Of a stretch of 64,000 nt of DNA, positions 34,509 to 47,116 are shown in pieces (within the stretch, counting starts at the first letter, position 1; every line of letters begins with the position of its first letter). The stretch comes from Clostridium thermopalmarium DSM 5974 (GTDB lineage: Bacteria; Bacillota; Clostridia; Clostridiales; Clostridiaceae). The DNA is taken from assembly GCF_002995795.1 (NCBI RefSeq), contig NZ_PVXN01000053.1, forward strand, positions 186,001 to 250,000, written 5' to 3'. The translations under genes were made by a program, and so were the position numbers. A model generated the notes under the pieces. The model ran no database searches. It was not told the origin of the DNA and saw only the letters and a list, made by a program, of their open reading frames with translations.

Positions 34509-35387
34509 ATGGATTTTAAATATGTAGAAGAATTTGATGGTGGTATAGTAATAAAAGGTGTGAGAAATTTCAACCTTTCTCATATATTTGATTGTGGACA
34601 ATGTTTTAGATGGAATAGGCAGGAAAATGGAAATTATATAGGGGTAGCATTTGGAAGAGTGATAGAATTAGAGAAAAGAGAAGAGGATGTAGTTATATAT
34701 AACACTACAGAAGAGGATTTTGAAAATATATGGGTAGAGTACTTTGATCTATATAGAGATTATTCATCAATAAAAGAGATATTAGGAGAAGATGAACTTT
34801 TAAAGAAATCTGTAGAATTTGGAGATGGGATTAGAATTCTTAAACAGGAGCCTTTTGAAATAACCTTATCTTTTATAATATCAGCTAATAACAGAATACC
34901 TATGATAAAAAAGGCTATAGATAATATATCAAAGAAATGGGGAAAACCTATGGAGTACAAAGGACATACTTATTATACTTTCCCAAGCATTGATGATTTA
35001 GCAAACTGTACCATAGATGAATTAAGTGATTGTGGAACAGGTTTTAGAGCAAAGTATATAAGAAATACTATAGATGATATTTTAAGTGATAAAATTGACC
35101 TTGAATACATAAAAGGATTAAATGATGATGAATGTCATATTGCACTGCAAAATTTAAGTGGAGTAGGTCCTAAAGTAGCGGATTGTATTATGCTTTTTTC
35201 TATGCAAAAATATTCAGCTTTTCCAGTGGATGTATGGGTAAAAAGAGCAATGCAGCATTTTTATTTGGCACCAGATGTATCATTAAAAAAGATAAGAGAA
35301 TTTGGTAGAAATAAGTTCAAAGAATTTTCAGGATTTGCTCAGCAATATCTATTTTACTATGCAAGAGAAAACAATATTAAGTTATGA
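34509..35387 (+). CDS. ogg: 8-oxoguanine DNA glycosylase
   Basis: This 292-residue protein has an OGG N-terminal domain (FNLSHIFDCGQCFRWNR) and a helix-hairpin-helix GPD domain. The catalytic Lys is in CGTGFRAKYI, the hairpin is LSGVGPKVADCI, and the catalytic Asp is in AFPVDVWVKRAM. It removes 8-oxoG opposite C, with lyase activity. Layout and size match the characterised Clostridium acetobutylicum enzyme. GGAGGTG precedes the ATG. Confidence 0.93.
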   Translation: MDFKYVEEFDGGIVIKGVRNFNLSHIFDCGQCFRWNRQENGNYIGVAFGRVIELEKREEDVVIYNTTEEDFENIWVEYFDLYRDYSSIKEILGEDELLKKSVEFGDGIRILKQEPFEITLSFIISANNRIPMIKKAIDNISKKWGKPMEYKGHTYYTFPSIDDLANCTIDELSDCGTGFRAKYIRNTIDDILSDKIDLEYIKGLNDDECHIALQNLSGVGPKVADCIMLFSMQKYSAFPVDVWVKRAMQHFYLAPDVSLKKIREFGRNKFKEFSGFAQQYLFYYARENNIKL

Positions 35388-35418
35388 CTCTGTTTAACCG
35401 TTAACAGAGTTTTTTTTA
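35387..35418 (+). terminator. Terminator of ogg
   Basis: ACTCTGTTTAAC and GTTAACAGAGT (one bulged T), then TTTTTTTATT; it overlaps the stop codon. Confidence 0.8.
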
Positions 35419-35481
35419 TTGAATTAAGAGGTATGAATAACCATCTGTTATAATAAAAAAAATAAACTGTTATAAAAATAA

Positions 35482-35513
35482 GTGTTACATTTTTAACAAA
35501 CATCTGTTATAAT
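35482..35513 (+). promoter_or_regulatory. Promoter and probable Rex box of the hydrogenase gene
   Basis: GTGTTACATTTTTAACAA (35482-35499) matches 12 of 14 defined Rex-box positions. It contains the -35 (TTACAT, 35485-35490) of a promoter whose extended -10 is TGTTATAAT (TATAAT at 35508-35513), spacing 17. Confidence 0.65.
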
Positions 35514-35558
35514 GGTATTAGGGTTAATACATTTTAAGTACAGGTAGGAGGAAGTATA

Positions 35559-37043
35559 GTGATCTTTGAAAATGAATTAAAAAAACTTAAATATGAAGTG
35601 TTAAGGGACGTTGCTATATTAGCCAAGGAAGAAAGATTGACTCAAAGTGAACTAGAAAAGGTACCATATAATATAATTAAAGGTGATAAGCCAAAATATA
35701 GATGTTGTGTATATCATGAAAGAGCAATTGTAAAAGAGAGAGCAAAACTTGCTGCGGGGTATTTAGCAGATGGAGATAGACCAAGTGATTTAGTTAAAGC
35801 TAAAGATGACGATCCTATAATGTATGTTATACAAGCAGCCTGTGATACATGTCCTATTAATAAATACACTATAACAGAAGCATGCAGAGGATGTTTACAG
35901 CATAAGTGTATGGAAGTATGTAGGGCCGGCGCTATAACAAGAATTAATGGAAGAGCATATATAAATCAAGATCTATGTAAAGAATGCGGATTATGTAAAG
36001 CTGCTTGTCCATATAATGCTGTATCAGAAGTAATGAGACCTTGTAAAAAAGCATGTCCAACACAAGCTTTATCTATAGATCCAGAGGATAGAAGAGCTAT
36101 GATAAAACACGAAGATTGTATAGATTGTGGAGCATGTATGGCGGCATGTCCTTTTGGAGCTATATCAGATAGAAGCTTTATGGTTCAAGTTATAAATGCT
36201 CTAAAGAGTGAGAAAAAGGTATACGCTGTAGTAGCACCTGCTATTACTGGCCAATTTGGAGGAAATGTAACTGTTGGACAGGTTAAAGATGCGTTAAAAA
36301 AATTAGGATTTGAGGATATGATAGAAGTAGCTTGTGGTGCAGATGCGGTAACAGCACACGAGGCAATGGAATTTGTTGAAAGAATGGAAAAAGGATACAG
36401 TTACATGACAAATTCATGCTGTCCAGGATTTGTTTCTTTTATAGAAAAGAAATTTCCTGATCAAGTAGAAAATATTTCAAACACAGTATCTCCAATGATA
36501 GCTGCTGGAAGACTTGTGAAGAAAAATCATAAAGATGCTATTGTAGTATTTATTGGACCATGTACAGCTAAAAAGAGCGAAATAAGAAGAGAAGGAATTC
36601 AAGATGCCATAGACTATGTTTTGACATTTGAAGAGATAGCTGCTATATTTGGTGCATATAATATAAGTCCAGAAGAATGTGAAGACATTGAGGTTAATGA
36701 TGCATCATCCTTTGGAAGAGGATTTGCTCAAGGAGGCGGATTAAGTTCAGCTGTTGAGGACTTTATAAATAGTAAGGATATAGAAGTAGAATTTAATCCT
36801 GTAAAGATAAGTGGATATGCAAACCTTAGAAAATTTATGCTTTTAGCTAAGAATGGAAGGCTTCCAGGAAACTTTTTTGAGGGTATGATGTGTGAAGGTG
36901 GATGTATTGGAGGAGCAGGAACTATATGTTCTCAAAGTAAAACTAAGGTGCATTTAAACAAGTTCAGCAAGGAATCAAAGGCAAAACGAGTTATTTCAAA
37001 TGATATGTTAGATGAATTTAGGGATATTAATTTAGAAAGATAG
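35559..37043 (+). CDS. [FeFe]-hydrogenase, group B type
   Basis: This 494-residue protein has cysteine-rich ferredoxin-like clusters between residues 95 and 210 (CRGCLQHKCMEVC, CKECGLCKAACPYN, CIDCGACMAACPFG). The H-cluster domain follows: L1 TNSCCPGFVSF, L2 IGPCTAKKSE, L3 EGMMCEGGCIGGAGTI. The variant L1 and L3 and the N-terminal organisation fit group B rather than the classical HydA. It likely couples ferredoxin to H2, but the physiological direction of group B enzymes is little known. It starts at GTG 35559 behind AGGAGGAAG. Confidence 0.85.
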   Translation: MIFENELKKLKYEVLRDVAILAKEERLTQSELEKVPYNIIKGDKPKYRCCVYHERAIVKERAKLAAGYLADGDRPSDLVKAKDDDPIMYVIQAACDTCPINKYTITEACRGCLQHKCMEVCRAGAITRINGRAYINQDLCKECGLCKAACPYNAVSEVMRPCKKACPTQALSIDPEDRRAMIKHEDCIDCGACMAACPFGAISDRSFMVQVINALKSEKKVYAVVAPAITGQFGGNVTVGQVKDALKKLGFEDMIEVACGADAVTAHEAMEFVERMEKGYSYMTNSCCPGFVSFIEKKFPDQVENISNTVSPMIAAGRLVKKNHKDAIVVFIGPCTAKKSEIRREGIQDAIDYVLTFEEIAAIFGAYNISPEECEDIEVNDASSFGRGFAQGGGLSSAVEDFINSKDIEVEFNPVKISGYANLRKFMLLAKNGRLPGNFFEGMMCEGGCIGGAGTICSQSKTKVHLNKFSKESKAKRVISNDMLDEFRDINLER

Positions 37044-37049
37044 AAAAAC

Positions 37050-37090
37050 AAAGGAGAGCATTTAAACTATGCATCTCCTTTATTTTTTTT
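37050..37090 (+). terminator. Terminator of the hydrogenase gene
   Basis: AAAGGAGAGCAT and ATGCATCTCCTTT form the stem, followed by ATTTTTTTTATTTTT. The convergent membrane protein gene ends inside it. Confidence 0.85.
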
Positions 37091-37762
37091 ATTTTTATGA
37101 TGAGATCTTCTTTTAATATATATAACATAAAAGATGATGCTACTTAGTATAAGCATTAAGATTATAAACATAGCACAGTGAAAGAAGAAGCTTTGAGGCA
37201 TTATATTAATTATAGGATCCTTTTTCTTATCTAAAAGCCAGTAGTCATTATTAAAAAGTAATTTATGAAATATGGTAAAGCTTTTATCAAAGTTTATTAA
37301 AAATGGAATGAAACAAATTATAGGTAAGATTAACAAAAATATAGAAGTTAGTTTTAGAAAATTATATTTTCTATTTTTATAAGTAGGAATAAACAGAGTT
37401 AATATAGTAAAAGATAAAATGTATGCTAAATTACTTAAAAAAATAAAAATAGCTTTTACTTCTTCAAAATGTATTTTTCCTTCTGTAGAATAAGGTAAAG
37501 TAGGCAGATTGAATTCGGTTATAGATGGATTATTAATATATTCTATAACATAACTGTAATTAGATTTTATTTCTGAAATTTCTAGTTGAGAGAGCTTTGG
37601 TATATCTAGATAAACAATGTCTAAATAATAAATAATTTTAAGATTTAAGGTTAATTTCACAATTAGTATAATAATTAATATAGCTAAGGAAAGAGAAAGT
37701 AAGATCTCGAAAAATATATTTAAATAAAAATTATTTTTTAAATCGTATTTCAAAATATCCAC
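37067..37762 (-). CDS. Membrane protein of unknown function
   Basis: This 231-residue protein has four predicted membrane segments, near residues 13-37, 105-126, 138-160 and 192-217. An extracytoplasmic loop of about 65 residues lies between the first two, and the C-terminus is basic (KRRSHHKNKKNKG). No family motif recognised. It is convergent with the hydrogenase gene and alone in its transcript. Confidence 0.6.
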   Translation of the reverse strand: MDILKYDLKNNFYLNIFFEILLSLSLAILIIILIVKLTLNLKIIYYLDIVYLDIPKLSQLEISEIKSNYSYVIEYINNPSITEFNLPTLPYSTEGKIHFEEVKAIFIFLSNLAYILSFTILTLFIPTYKNRKYNFLKLTSIFLLILPIICFIPFLINFDKSFTIFHKLLFNNDYWLLDKKKDPIINIMPQSFFFHCAMFIILMLILSSIIFYVIYIKRRSHHKNKKNKGDA

Positions 37763-37976
37763 TCCATAAATTTAATTTAAAGATTGTACATCTTTAATTA
37801 TTGGCAATATTAAAATAAATAATCATATTAAAGATTTTTATTTACAATAAAACAAAGAAAATAAAAGAAAAATAAAGAACTAATATGATATTAGAACATA
37901 ATTTAGTCTATTTGGGTTAAATCTTGCCATAAGTTAAAATGTGGAATTTGCTATTAAAATTGCTATAAATTATCAT

Positions 37977-38013
37977 TATAATTGTATTAGCACTCAAGAT
38001 GAATGAGTGCTAA
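37977..38013 (+). promoter_or_regulatory. groESL promoter and CIRCE operator
   Basis: A TATAAT at 37977-37982 is followed by the CIRCE element at 37987-38013: TTAGCACTC, nine bases, GAGTGCTAA, a perfect match to the HrcA-binding consensus. The operator lies over the expected RNA start. The rest of the 37763-38070 gap shows only AT-rich sequence. Confidence 0.95.
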
Positions 38014-38058
38014 CAAACTTGATTACTGATTTAATTAAAAATAAATTAAATAACATAA

Positions 38059-38355
<297 letters not shown>

Positions 38356-38497
38356 TTGAATAATTAATATTGCTGATCACTATATGGTACATATAAATAG
38401 TGGTTAGTTACTAGAGGATATAGATTAAATAAAAAGTTTTATTGAATAGAATACAAACTGTGAATTTAGAATATAGCGAAAATAAGGAGGTTTTTAA

Positions 38498-40123
<1,626 letters not shown>

Positions 40124-40157
40124 AATTTAATTAAAAGTTAAAAGAAGAAGGTTAAGG

Positions 40158-40200
40158 AAGGGATTTTTGCCTATGGCAAAAGTCCCTTTAATTTATTTAT
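40158..40200 (+). terminator. Terminator of groESL
   Basis: AAGGGATTTTTGCC and GGCAAAAGTCCCTTT around TAT, then AATTTATTTAT. Confidence 0.8.
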
Positions 40201-40314
40201 ATTTCAATAGATGCAATTGTATTACTAAAGAATATAAGTCACAATAAGATGTACAAAAAGAAGGTTTTCAAATGGCATTGTCTAATAATTATTATGGAAA
40301 GGAGAGATAAAAAT

Positions 40315-40665
40315 ATGACAAAGATTAATGAGAATATATTGATGGTTATATCTTCTGATAAAATGGGAGAAGGAGAGGAGGAAATTGGGAAAATTTTGAT
40401 GAAAAACTTCATGTATGCTTTAACAGAAGCAGAAGATATACCTTCAACTATTATATTTTATAACGGAGGGGCTAAATTAGTATCTAAAGATTCACTGGTT
40501 ATAGAAGAATTAAAGAAGCTAGAAGAGCTAGGGGTAGAAATTTTAACTTGTGGGACATGCTTAAACTACTATAACTTAACAGAAGAGCTAGCAGTGGGGA
40601 AAATAACAAATATGTACACTATTGTTGAAAAAATGAGTGCTTCTAAAAAAATTATTAAACCATAA
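40315..40665 (+). CDS. YedF-like DsrE-domain protein (selenium/sulfur metabolism)
   Basis: This is a 116-residue protein. NILMVISSDKMGEGEEEIGKILMKNFMYAL and VEILTCGTCLNYYNL match the DsrE-like domain of YedF, including the Cys pair CGTC. The usual YedF has an extra N-terminal TusA domain (about 200 residues in total); here the ribosome binding site (AAGGAGAG) points to ATG 40315, so that domain is absent. The DUF3343 gene follows after 3-9 bases. A role in sulfur or selenium transfer is inferred from the family and its neighbours. Confidence 0.8.
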   Translation: MTKINENILMVISSDKMGEGEEEIGKILMKNFMYALTEAEDIPSTIIFYNGGAKLVSKDSLVIEELKKLEELGVEILTCGTCLNYYNLTEELAVGKITNMYTIVEKMSASKKIIKP

Positions 40666-40674
40666 ATAGTGCAT

Positions 40675-40941
40675 ATGAAAGAAGAAGTATTTGCTTTGGT
40701 GGCCTTTTCATCTACCCATAGTGCAATTAAAGCAGAAAAGGAATTAATGAGACATGAGTTAAATGTAAGAATAATACCTGTACCGAGAGAAATAACTGCT
40801 GGATGCGGACTTTCCATAAGATTTGATTTAAATGATTTAGAGCGGGTGAAGAAGATAATAGATGATAATAATATAGAAACCTCCGGATACTATCATATAA
40901 AAAAGGTAGGATTAAGTAAGGAGATAAAATCTATTCTTTAA
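40675..40941 (+). CDS. DUF3343 protein
   Basis: This 88-residue protein has FALVAFSSTHSAIKAEKELMRHELNVRIIPVPREITAGCGLSIRF, the DUF3343 pattern with a conserved Cys. The family accompanies YedF and cysteine desulfurase-like genes in selenium-using bacteria and may carry Se or S. No Shine-Dalgarno is evident, so it probably depends on translation of the upstream gene; GTG 40669 is an alternative start. Confidence 0.8.
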   Translation: MKEEVFALVAFSSTHSAIKAEKELMRHELNVRIIPVPREITAGCGLSIRFDLNDLERVKKIIDDNNIETSGYYHIKKVGLSKEIKSIL

Positions 40942-40991
40942 TCTTTATTATATGATAATGTAATAATTTAAAAAATAAGCCATAGATAATA

Positions 40992-42128
40992 TTAAAGCTT
41001 TGATAATTCATCTATGGCTTTAATAGCAGTATCCACTTCCTCGGTTGTATTAAAATAAGAAAAACTAAATCTAACTGCTCCCTGCTTTTGTGTACCTAAT
41101 GCTTTATGCATTAATGGTGCACAGTGAGCTCCTGCTCTAGTAGCAATATCATAGGTGTTTGCTAGTTCTTCGCTTACAGCATTAGAATCGTAATTCCTTA
41201 AGTTCAAAGAAACTATTGGGGATCTTACATATTTTGAGAAATCTCCATAAATTTTAACACCGTCAATGTCTTTTACGCCATTATAAAATTGCCACATCAG
41301 AGTTAGTTCATGTTCTCTTATTTTTTCAATTCCAGTATCAAAAATAAACTCTATACCAGCTAAAAGTCCAGCAATACTATGGCTATTAATAGTTCCAGCT
41401 TCTAGCATATCAGGCATAGTATTTGGATGAGATGTAGAATAAGAATTACTTCCACTTCCACCAAGTTTTAAAGGTGATATATTTATATTATCTTTAATGC
41501 ATATTCCGCCAGTTCCTTGTGGACCATAGAGAGATTTATGACCAGTAAAGCAGAGTATATCTATATTATCTGCTTCCATATCTATATGGAAAACACCAGC
41601 AGTTTGTGAGGCATCTAGGATAAATAATAAACCATGGTTGTTGCAAATGTTGCCTATTTTTCTTATGTCCATTAAATTTCCAGTTAAGTTTGATGCATGA
41701 GTACATATAATAGCTTTAGTATTTGATTTTATTTTATCTTCTATTTCAGTATAATCTACATTCCCAAGATTATCGCACTTAGCAATAGAAATTTCAACGC
41801 CTTTTTTCTCAAGAGCATAAATAGGCCTAAGCACAGAGTTATGCTCCATCTCCGTTGTTATTATATGATCTCCTATGCTAAAAGAACCAGTTATGGCTAT
41901 ATTTAAGCTTTCTGTAGAATTTGAAGTAAAGGCAACATTTAAAGGATTAGATAAATTAAAAAGTTGTGCTATTTTCTCGCGCGCATTATATACAACTCTT
42001 GAAGCATTCAAGGATAATGAATAAGAACCTCTTGAAGGATTACCTAAAGTATTTATGGCATTGTATACTGCAAGAGACACCTGGGGAGGTTTTGGAAAAC
42101 TTGTTGATGCGTTATCAAAATAAATCAT
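40992..42128 (-). CDS. Cysteine desulfurase-like PLP enzyme
   Basis: This 378-residue class V aminotransferase-fold enzyme begins YFDNASTSFPKPPQV. It has the PLP lysine in CFTGHKSLYGPQGTGGI and the catalytic Cys in ATRAGAHCAPLMHKALGT. It resembles the EF2568-type desulfurase family, which travels with YedF and DUF3343 in genomes using labile selenium. It is convergent with those two genes here. No IscU partner lies nearby, so Se or S donation to the carrier pair is the better guess than Fe-S assembly. Confidence 0.87.
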   Translation of the reverse strand: MIYFDNASTSFPKPPQVSLAVYNAINTLGNPSRGSYSLSLNASRVVYNAREKIAQLFNLSNPLNVAFTSNSTESLNIAITGSFSIGDHIITTEMEHNSVLRPIYALEKKGVEISIAKCDNLGNVDYTEIEDKIKSNTKAIICTHASNLTGNLMDIRKIGNICNNHGLLFILDASQTAGVFHIDMEADNIDILCFTGHKSLYGPQGTGGICIKDNINISPLKLGGSGSNSYSTSHPNTMPDMLEAGTINSHSIAGLLAGIEFIFDTGIEKIREHELTLMWQFYNGVKDIDGVKIYGDFSKYVRSPIVSLNLRNYDSNAVSEELANTYDIATRAGAHCAPLMHKALGTQKQGAVRFSFSYFNTTEEVDTAIKAIDELSKL

Positions 42129-42334
42129 ATTACATACCTCTTTTTAACAATATACTAAGTATTATTAATTTTATCAAACAATATAATATCACAATTTTTA
42201 AATATTTTATCAATATAAAATATAAAAAAATTGCAAGAATATTGTCAGAAAACGGTTTTAAAAGATTGACAAAATGTAAAAACTCAACTAAAATAGACAT
42301 AACTCAAAATTAAATAGAAATTATAAATTATAAA
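42129..42334 (+). promoter_or_regulatory. Leader region and promoter of guaBA
   Basis: An AT-rich gap with a clear promoter TTGACA (42266-42271), 17 bases, TAAAAT (42289-42294); RNA should start near 42302, shortly before the riboswitch. Confidence 0.7.
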
Positions 42335-42476
42335 TTCACTTAATATATCCCTTGGATATGGCAAGGAGTCTCTACCGGAAGCCGTAAATTTCCGACTATT
42401 AGTGGATTATTGCATATGGAGTTTTTATGCATTAGTCGTACTTTTAGATATAGAGGTGAGACTAATGCATTTTTTG
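42335..42476 (+). promoter_or_regulatory. Guanine riboswitch with terminator, upstream of guaB
   Basis: The purine aptamer (about 42335-42408) shows GGATATGGC, GTCTCTACC, CCGTAAA and CCGACTAT. The C in GACTAT is the specificity base for guanine. A terminator hairpin follows, with arms ATGCATTAGTC (42427-42437) and GACTAATGCAT (42460-42470), then TTTTTTG. CGACTA in the aptamer (42393-42398) can pair with TAGTCG (42433-42438) as antiterminator, so guanine binding should switch guaBA off. Confidence 0.92.
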
Positions 42477-42565
42477 TTATTAAAAATAACATGGGACAAT
42501 CTTAAATGATTAAAATTTAATAAGATATTTTAAATTTATATGAAAGAGTGATAAAAAATAAATAA

Positions 42566-44041
<1,476 letters not shown>

Positions 44042-44116
44042 TTTACAATTATAAAGAGAAGCTTGATTTTAAAGCTTTTAAATAGATAAAAATAAAGAAT
44101 AAAGGAGATAAGCCTT

Positions 44117-45649
44117 ATGAAGAATGAGTTAGTGCTTGTGGTGGACTTTGGAGGACAATATAATCAACTTATTGCAAGAAGAGTTAGGGAACACAATGTG
44201 TACTGCGAAATAATTCCTTATACAACTTCTATAGAAGATATAAAAAGTAAGAATCCTAAAGGAATAATCTTTACAGGTGGACCTAACAGTGTATATGGTG
44301 ATGGAGCTCCAAGAGTAGATAAGGAAATCTTTGAATTAGGAGTACCTGTCCTTGGAATATGCTATGGACATCAGTTAACTGCTTACACATTAGGAGGAAA
44401 GGTTGAAAGTCCTGAAATTAGAGAATACGGGAAAACTGAAGTTAAGATTAACAATAAGTCAGAGTTATTTAAAGGCATAAATGAAATTGACCAATCATGG
44501 ATGAGCCATACTGATTATGTATCACAAATTCCAGAAGGATTTGAGATAATAGCAACAACAGATCAGTGTTCTGTGGCTGCTATGGAAAATAAGGAAAGAA
44601 AAATATATGGAGTTCAATTCCACCCAGAAGTAGAGCATACTTTATTTGGACAAAAAATGCTTTCTAATTTCTTGTTTAATATCTGTAAACTTAAAGGCGA
44701 TTGGTCTATGGCTTCTTTTGCAGAAGATAAGATAAGAGAAATTAAAGAATTGGTTGGAGATAAAAAAGTGCTTTGCGCATTATCTGGCGGAGTAGATTCA
44801 TCAGTAGCAGCAGTACTTGTTCATAAGGCTGTGGGCAAACAATTAACTTGCGTTTTTGTTGATCATGGTCTGCTTAGAAAGGATGAAGGAGATCAGGTAG
44901 AGCAAATATTTAAGAAACAGTTTGACATGAATTTAATAAGAGTAAATGCTAAGGATAGATTTTTAGGAAAGCTTAAAGGAGTAAGTGACCCAGAGAGAAA
45001 AAGAAAAATAATCGGTGAAGAGTTTATAAGAGTATTTGAAGAAGAAGCTAAGAAACTTGGGCAAATAGACTTCCTTGTGCAAGGTACTATATATCCAGAT
45101 GTAGTTGAAAGCGGAACTAATACATCAGCCACTATAAAGAGCCATCATAATGTTGGAGGACTTCCTGAAGATATGCACTTTTCTCTAATTGAGCCTTTAA
45201 GAGAATTGTTTAAGGATGAAGTTAGAGCAGTTGGAGAAGAGCTTGGAATTCCACATCATTTAGTGTGGAGACAACCTTTCCCAGGACCAGGACTTGCAAT
45301 AAGAGTTCTAGGGGAAGTTACAGAAGAGAAGTTATTTATAACAAGGGAAGCAGATGCAATATTCAGAGAAGAGATTGCAAAAGCCGGACTTGAAGGTAAG
45401 ATATGGCAGTATTTTGCATGTTTACCTAACATTCAGTCAGTAGGTGTAATGGGAGATGAGAGAACTTACTGTCATACTGTAGCACTAAGAGCAGTAACAT
45501 CTTCTGATGCTATGACTTCTGACTGGGCAAGAATCCCTTATGAGGTTTTGGATAAGGTTTCTAGGAGGATAGTCAATGAAGTTAAGGGAGTAAACAGAAT
45601 TGTATATGATATAACTAGCAAACCACCTGCAACTATTGAGTGGGAATAA
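44117..45649 (+). CDS. guaA: GMP synthase (glutamine-hydrolysing)
   Basis: This is a 510-residue enzyme. The N-terminal class I amidotransferase has the nucleophile in [13 protein letters not shown] and His-Glu in [11 protein letters not shown]. The ATP pyrophosphatase P-loop is [14 protein letters not shown] (about 220), and the dimerisation domain ends KPPATIEWE. It converts XMP to GMP. It lies 75 bases after guaB in the same riboswitch-controlled operon. Confidence 0.98.
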   Translation: MKNELVLVVDFGGQYNQLIARRVREHNVYCEIIPYTTSIEDIKSKNPKGIIFTGGPNSVYGDGAPRVDKEIFELGVPVLGICYGHQLTAYTLGGKVESPEIREYGKTEVKINNKSELFKGINEIDQSWMSHTDYVSQIPEGFEIIATTDQCSVAAMENKERKIYGVQFHPEVEHTLFGQKMLSNFLFNICKLKGDWSMASFAEDKIREIKELVGDKKVLCALSGGVDSSVAAVLVHKAVGKQLTCVFVDHGLLRKDEGDQVEQIFKKQFDMNLIRVNAKDRFLGKLKGVSDPERKRKIIGEEFIRVFEEEAKKLGQIDFLVQGTIYPDVVESGTNTSATIKSHHNVGGLPEDMHFSLIEPLRELFKDEVRAVGEELGIPHHLVWRQPFPGPGLAIRVLGEVTEEKLFITREADAIFREEIAKAGLEGKIWQYFACLPNIQSVGVMGDERTYCHTVALRAVTSSDAMTSDWARIPYEVLDKVSRRIVNEVKGVNRIVYDITSKPPATIEWE

Positions 45650-45706
45650 GTTGAGTTTGTGATAAATTAAGTGCTATCAATAATTTGTTGTTGCTAATGT
45701 TTCTGC

Positions 45707-45765
45707 AAAGTAGGTTTTGATTTTATGGTAAATTTCCGTATATCAAAGCCTACTTTATTTTTATG
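45707..45765 (+). terminator. Terminator of guaBA
   Basis: AAAGTAGGTTTTGAT and ATCAAAGCCTACTTT enclose a 20-base loop; ATTTTTATGTTTTT follows. Confidence 0.75.
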
Positions 45766-45871
45766 TTTTTAATACTTTGTAACTTAATTTTAATGAATAC
45801 ATTTGCTATAAAATAAAATTAGAATATAATCTAAATAAAAGTTATACTTTAAAGTACAAGGAAGGGATATT

Positions 45872-47011
45872 ATGCAAATTTCAAAAGACTTTGCACAGAG
45901 TATAGTTACTGAAATGAAAAAAATTATTAATCAAGATTTGAATTATATTAATGTAGATGGAACAATAATTGCAAGTACAGATAAAAATAGAATTGGAACT
46001 TTTCATGAGGCAGGAAAATTAGCAGCAATGAATGAGAAAAACATAGTAATCGAGTATGATGAACAATATCGAGGTTCTAGAAAGGGAATTAATTTACCGG
46101 TTTATTACAATAATGAGGTTATTGGTGTAATAGGAATTACTGGGGAAAGAGAAGAAGTAGAGAAGTATGGAAAGATCATAAAAAGAATGACGGAGATTTT
46201 AATTATAGAATTTTCTATGAAGGAATTAGAAAACAAGGAAATTGAGCAGCAGCGATTAATGCTAGAGAATATTCTCTTTAATAATGAAATGGAAGTTAGA
46301 ACTGTTTTTGATTATAGAAATATTGAAGAATTATTAGAAAAAGAGGGTGGATTAATAATAGTTTCAAAGATTGTATATGATGATGAATATAGCTTGGAAG
46401 AGGAAAAAAGGATATTTCACATATTTAAAAATAGTATAGATGACAAACGAAGCCTTATTATGATTTATCAATCTATGATTATTTTACTTTTGTTTGGGAA
46501 GAATGATACGCTAATAGATTCTATAATTAAGAAAATTAAAGAAATAATTAATTTAAAGTATGGATATAAAGTTAAATTCGGTATAGGTCAAATAAAATAT
46601 AATGCTGCAGATATAAAAAATTCATATATGGAAGCCTTAGATGCTTTAAAGTGGATTGAGAAAGATGATGAGAAAGAGATTTTATATTTCAATAATATGG
46701 ATATAGAGATTATTATTGACATGATTGATAAGGTTACTGCTAAAAAGTATGTTACAAAGGTTTTACAAAACCTTTCACCAAAAGAAATTATAAAATATGA
46801 GGAAATAATTAAATATTATGAAAAATATAATGGCTCAATACAAAAAATTTCTGAAAAGTTATTTATTCATAAAAATACTCTTCAATACAAATTAGACAAA
46901 TTATATAAAAAAACTGGTTTTGATATGAGGCGTTATCATGATTTTGTGATACTTAAAATAGCATTTCTCATTATAGAACATAATGATATGGATTCTATAA
47001 TAAATTATTAG
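45872..47011 (+). CDS. CdaR-family sugar diacid/glycerate regulator
   Basis: This is a 379-residue regulator. The N-terminal diacid-recognition domain (residues 1-130) shows ISKDFAQSIVTEMKK and GTFHEAGKLAAMNEKN. The C-terminal PucR-type helix-turn-helix has NGSIQKISEKLFIHKNTLQYKLDKLYKKTGFDMR. Regulators of this type activate glucarate/glycerate genes, and the next two genes are a GntP permease and glycerate kinase. AAGGAAGGG lies before the ATG. Confidence 0.88.
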   Translation: MQISKDFAQSIVTEMKKIINQDLNYINVDGTIIASTDKNRIGTFHEAGKLAAMNEKNIVIEYDEQYRGSRKGINLPVYYNNEVIGVIGITGEREEVEKYGKIIKRMTEILIIEFSMKELENKEIEQQRLMLENILFNNEMEVRTVFDYRNIEELLEKEGGLIIVSKIVYDDEYSLEEEKRIFHIFKNSIDDKRSLIMIYQSMIILLLFGKNDTLIDSIIKKIKEIINLKYGYKVKFGIGQIKYNAADIKNSYMEALDALKWIEKDDEKEILYFNNMDIEIIIDMIDKVTAKKYVTKVLQNLSPKEIIKYEEIIKYYEKYNGSIQKISEKLFIHKNTLQYKLDKLYKKTGFDMRRYHDFVILKIAFLIIEHNDMDSIINY

Positions 47012-47116
47012 CGTAGAATTTAGACGAAATTTGGTATAGGTAACATTGAAAACGGTTATTATGTATCGGTATAATAAGTCCATAAAATATATTCTTTTAG
47101 AAAGAGAGGTATATTT

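Noticed and set aside
35443-35513. Repeated CTGTTATAA units upstream of the hydrogenase as a CRISPR-like or operator array
   Set aside because: Three short copies at irregular spacing, two of which are simply promoter-like AT-rich sequence; no spacer pattern.
41966-42313. Plus-strand 115-codon ORF over the desulfurase start and guaBA leader
   Set aside because: Overlaps the conserved N-terminus of the PLP enzyme and the guaBA promoter; low-complexity Lys/Ile/Asn translation.
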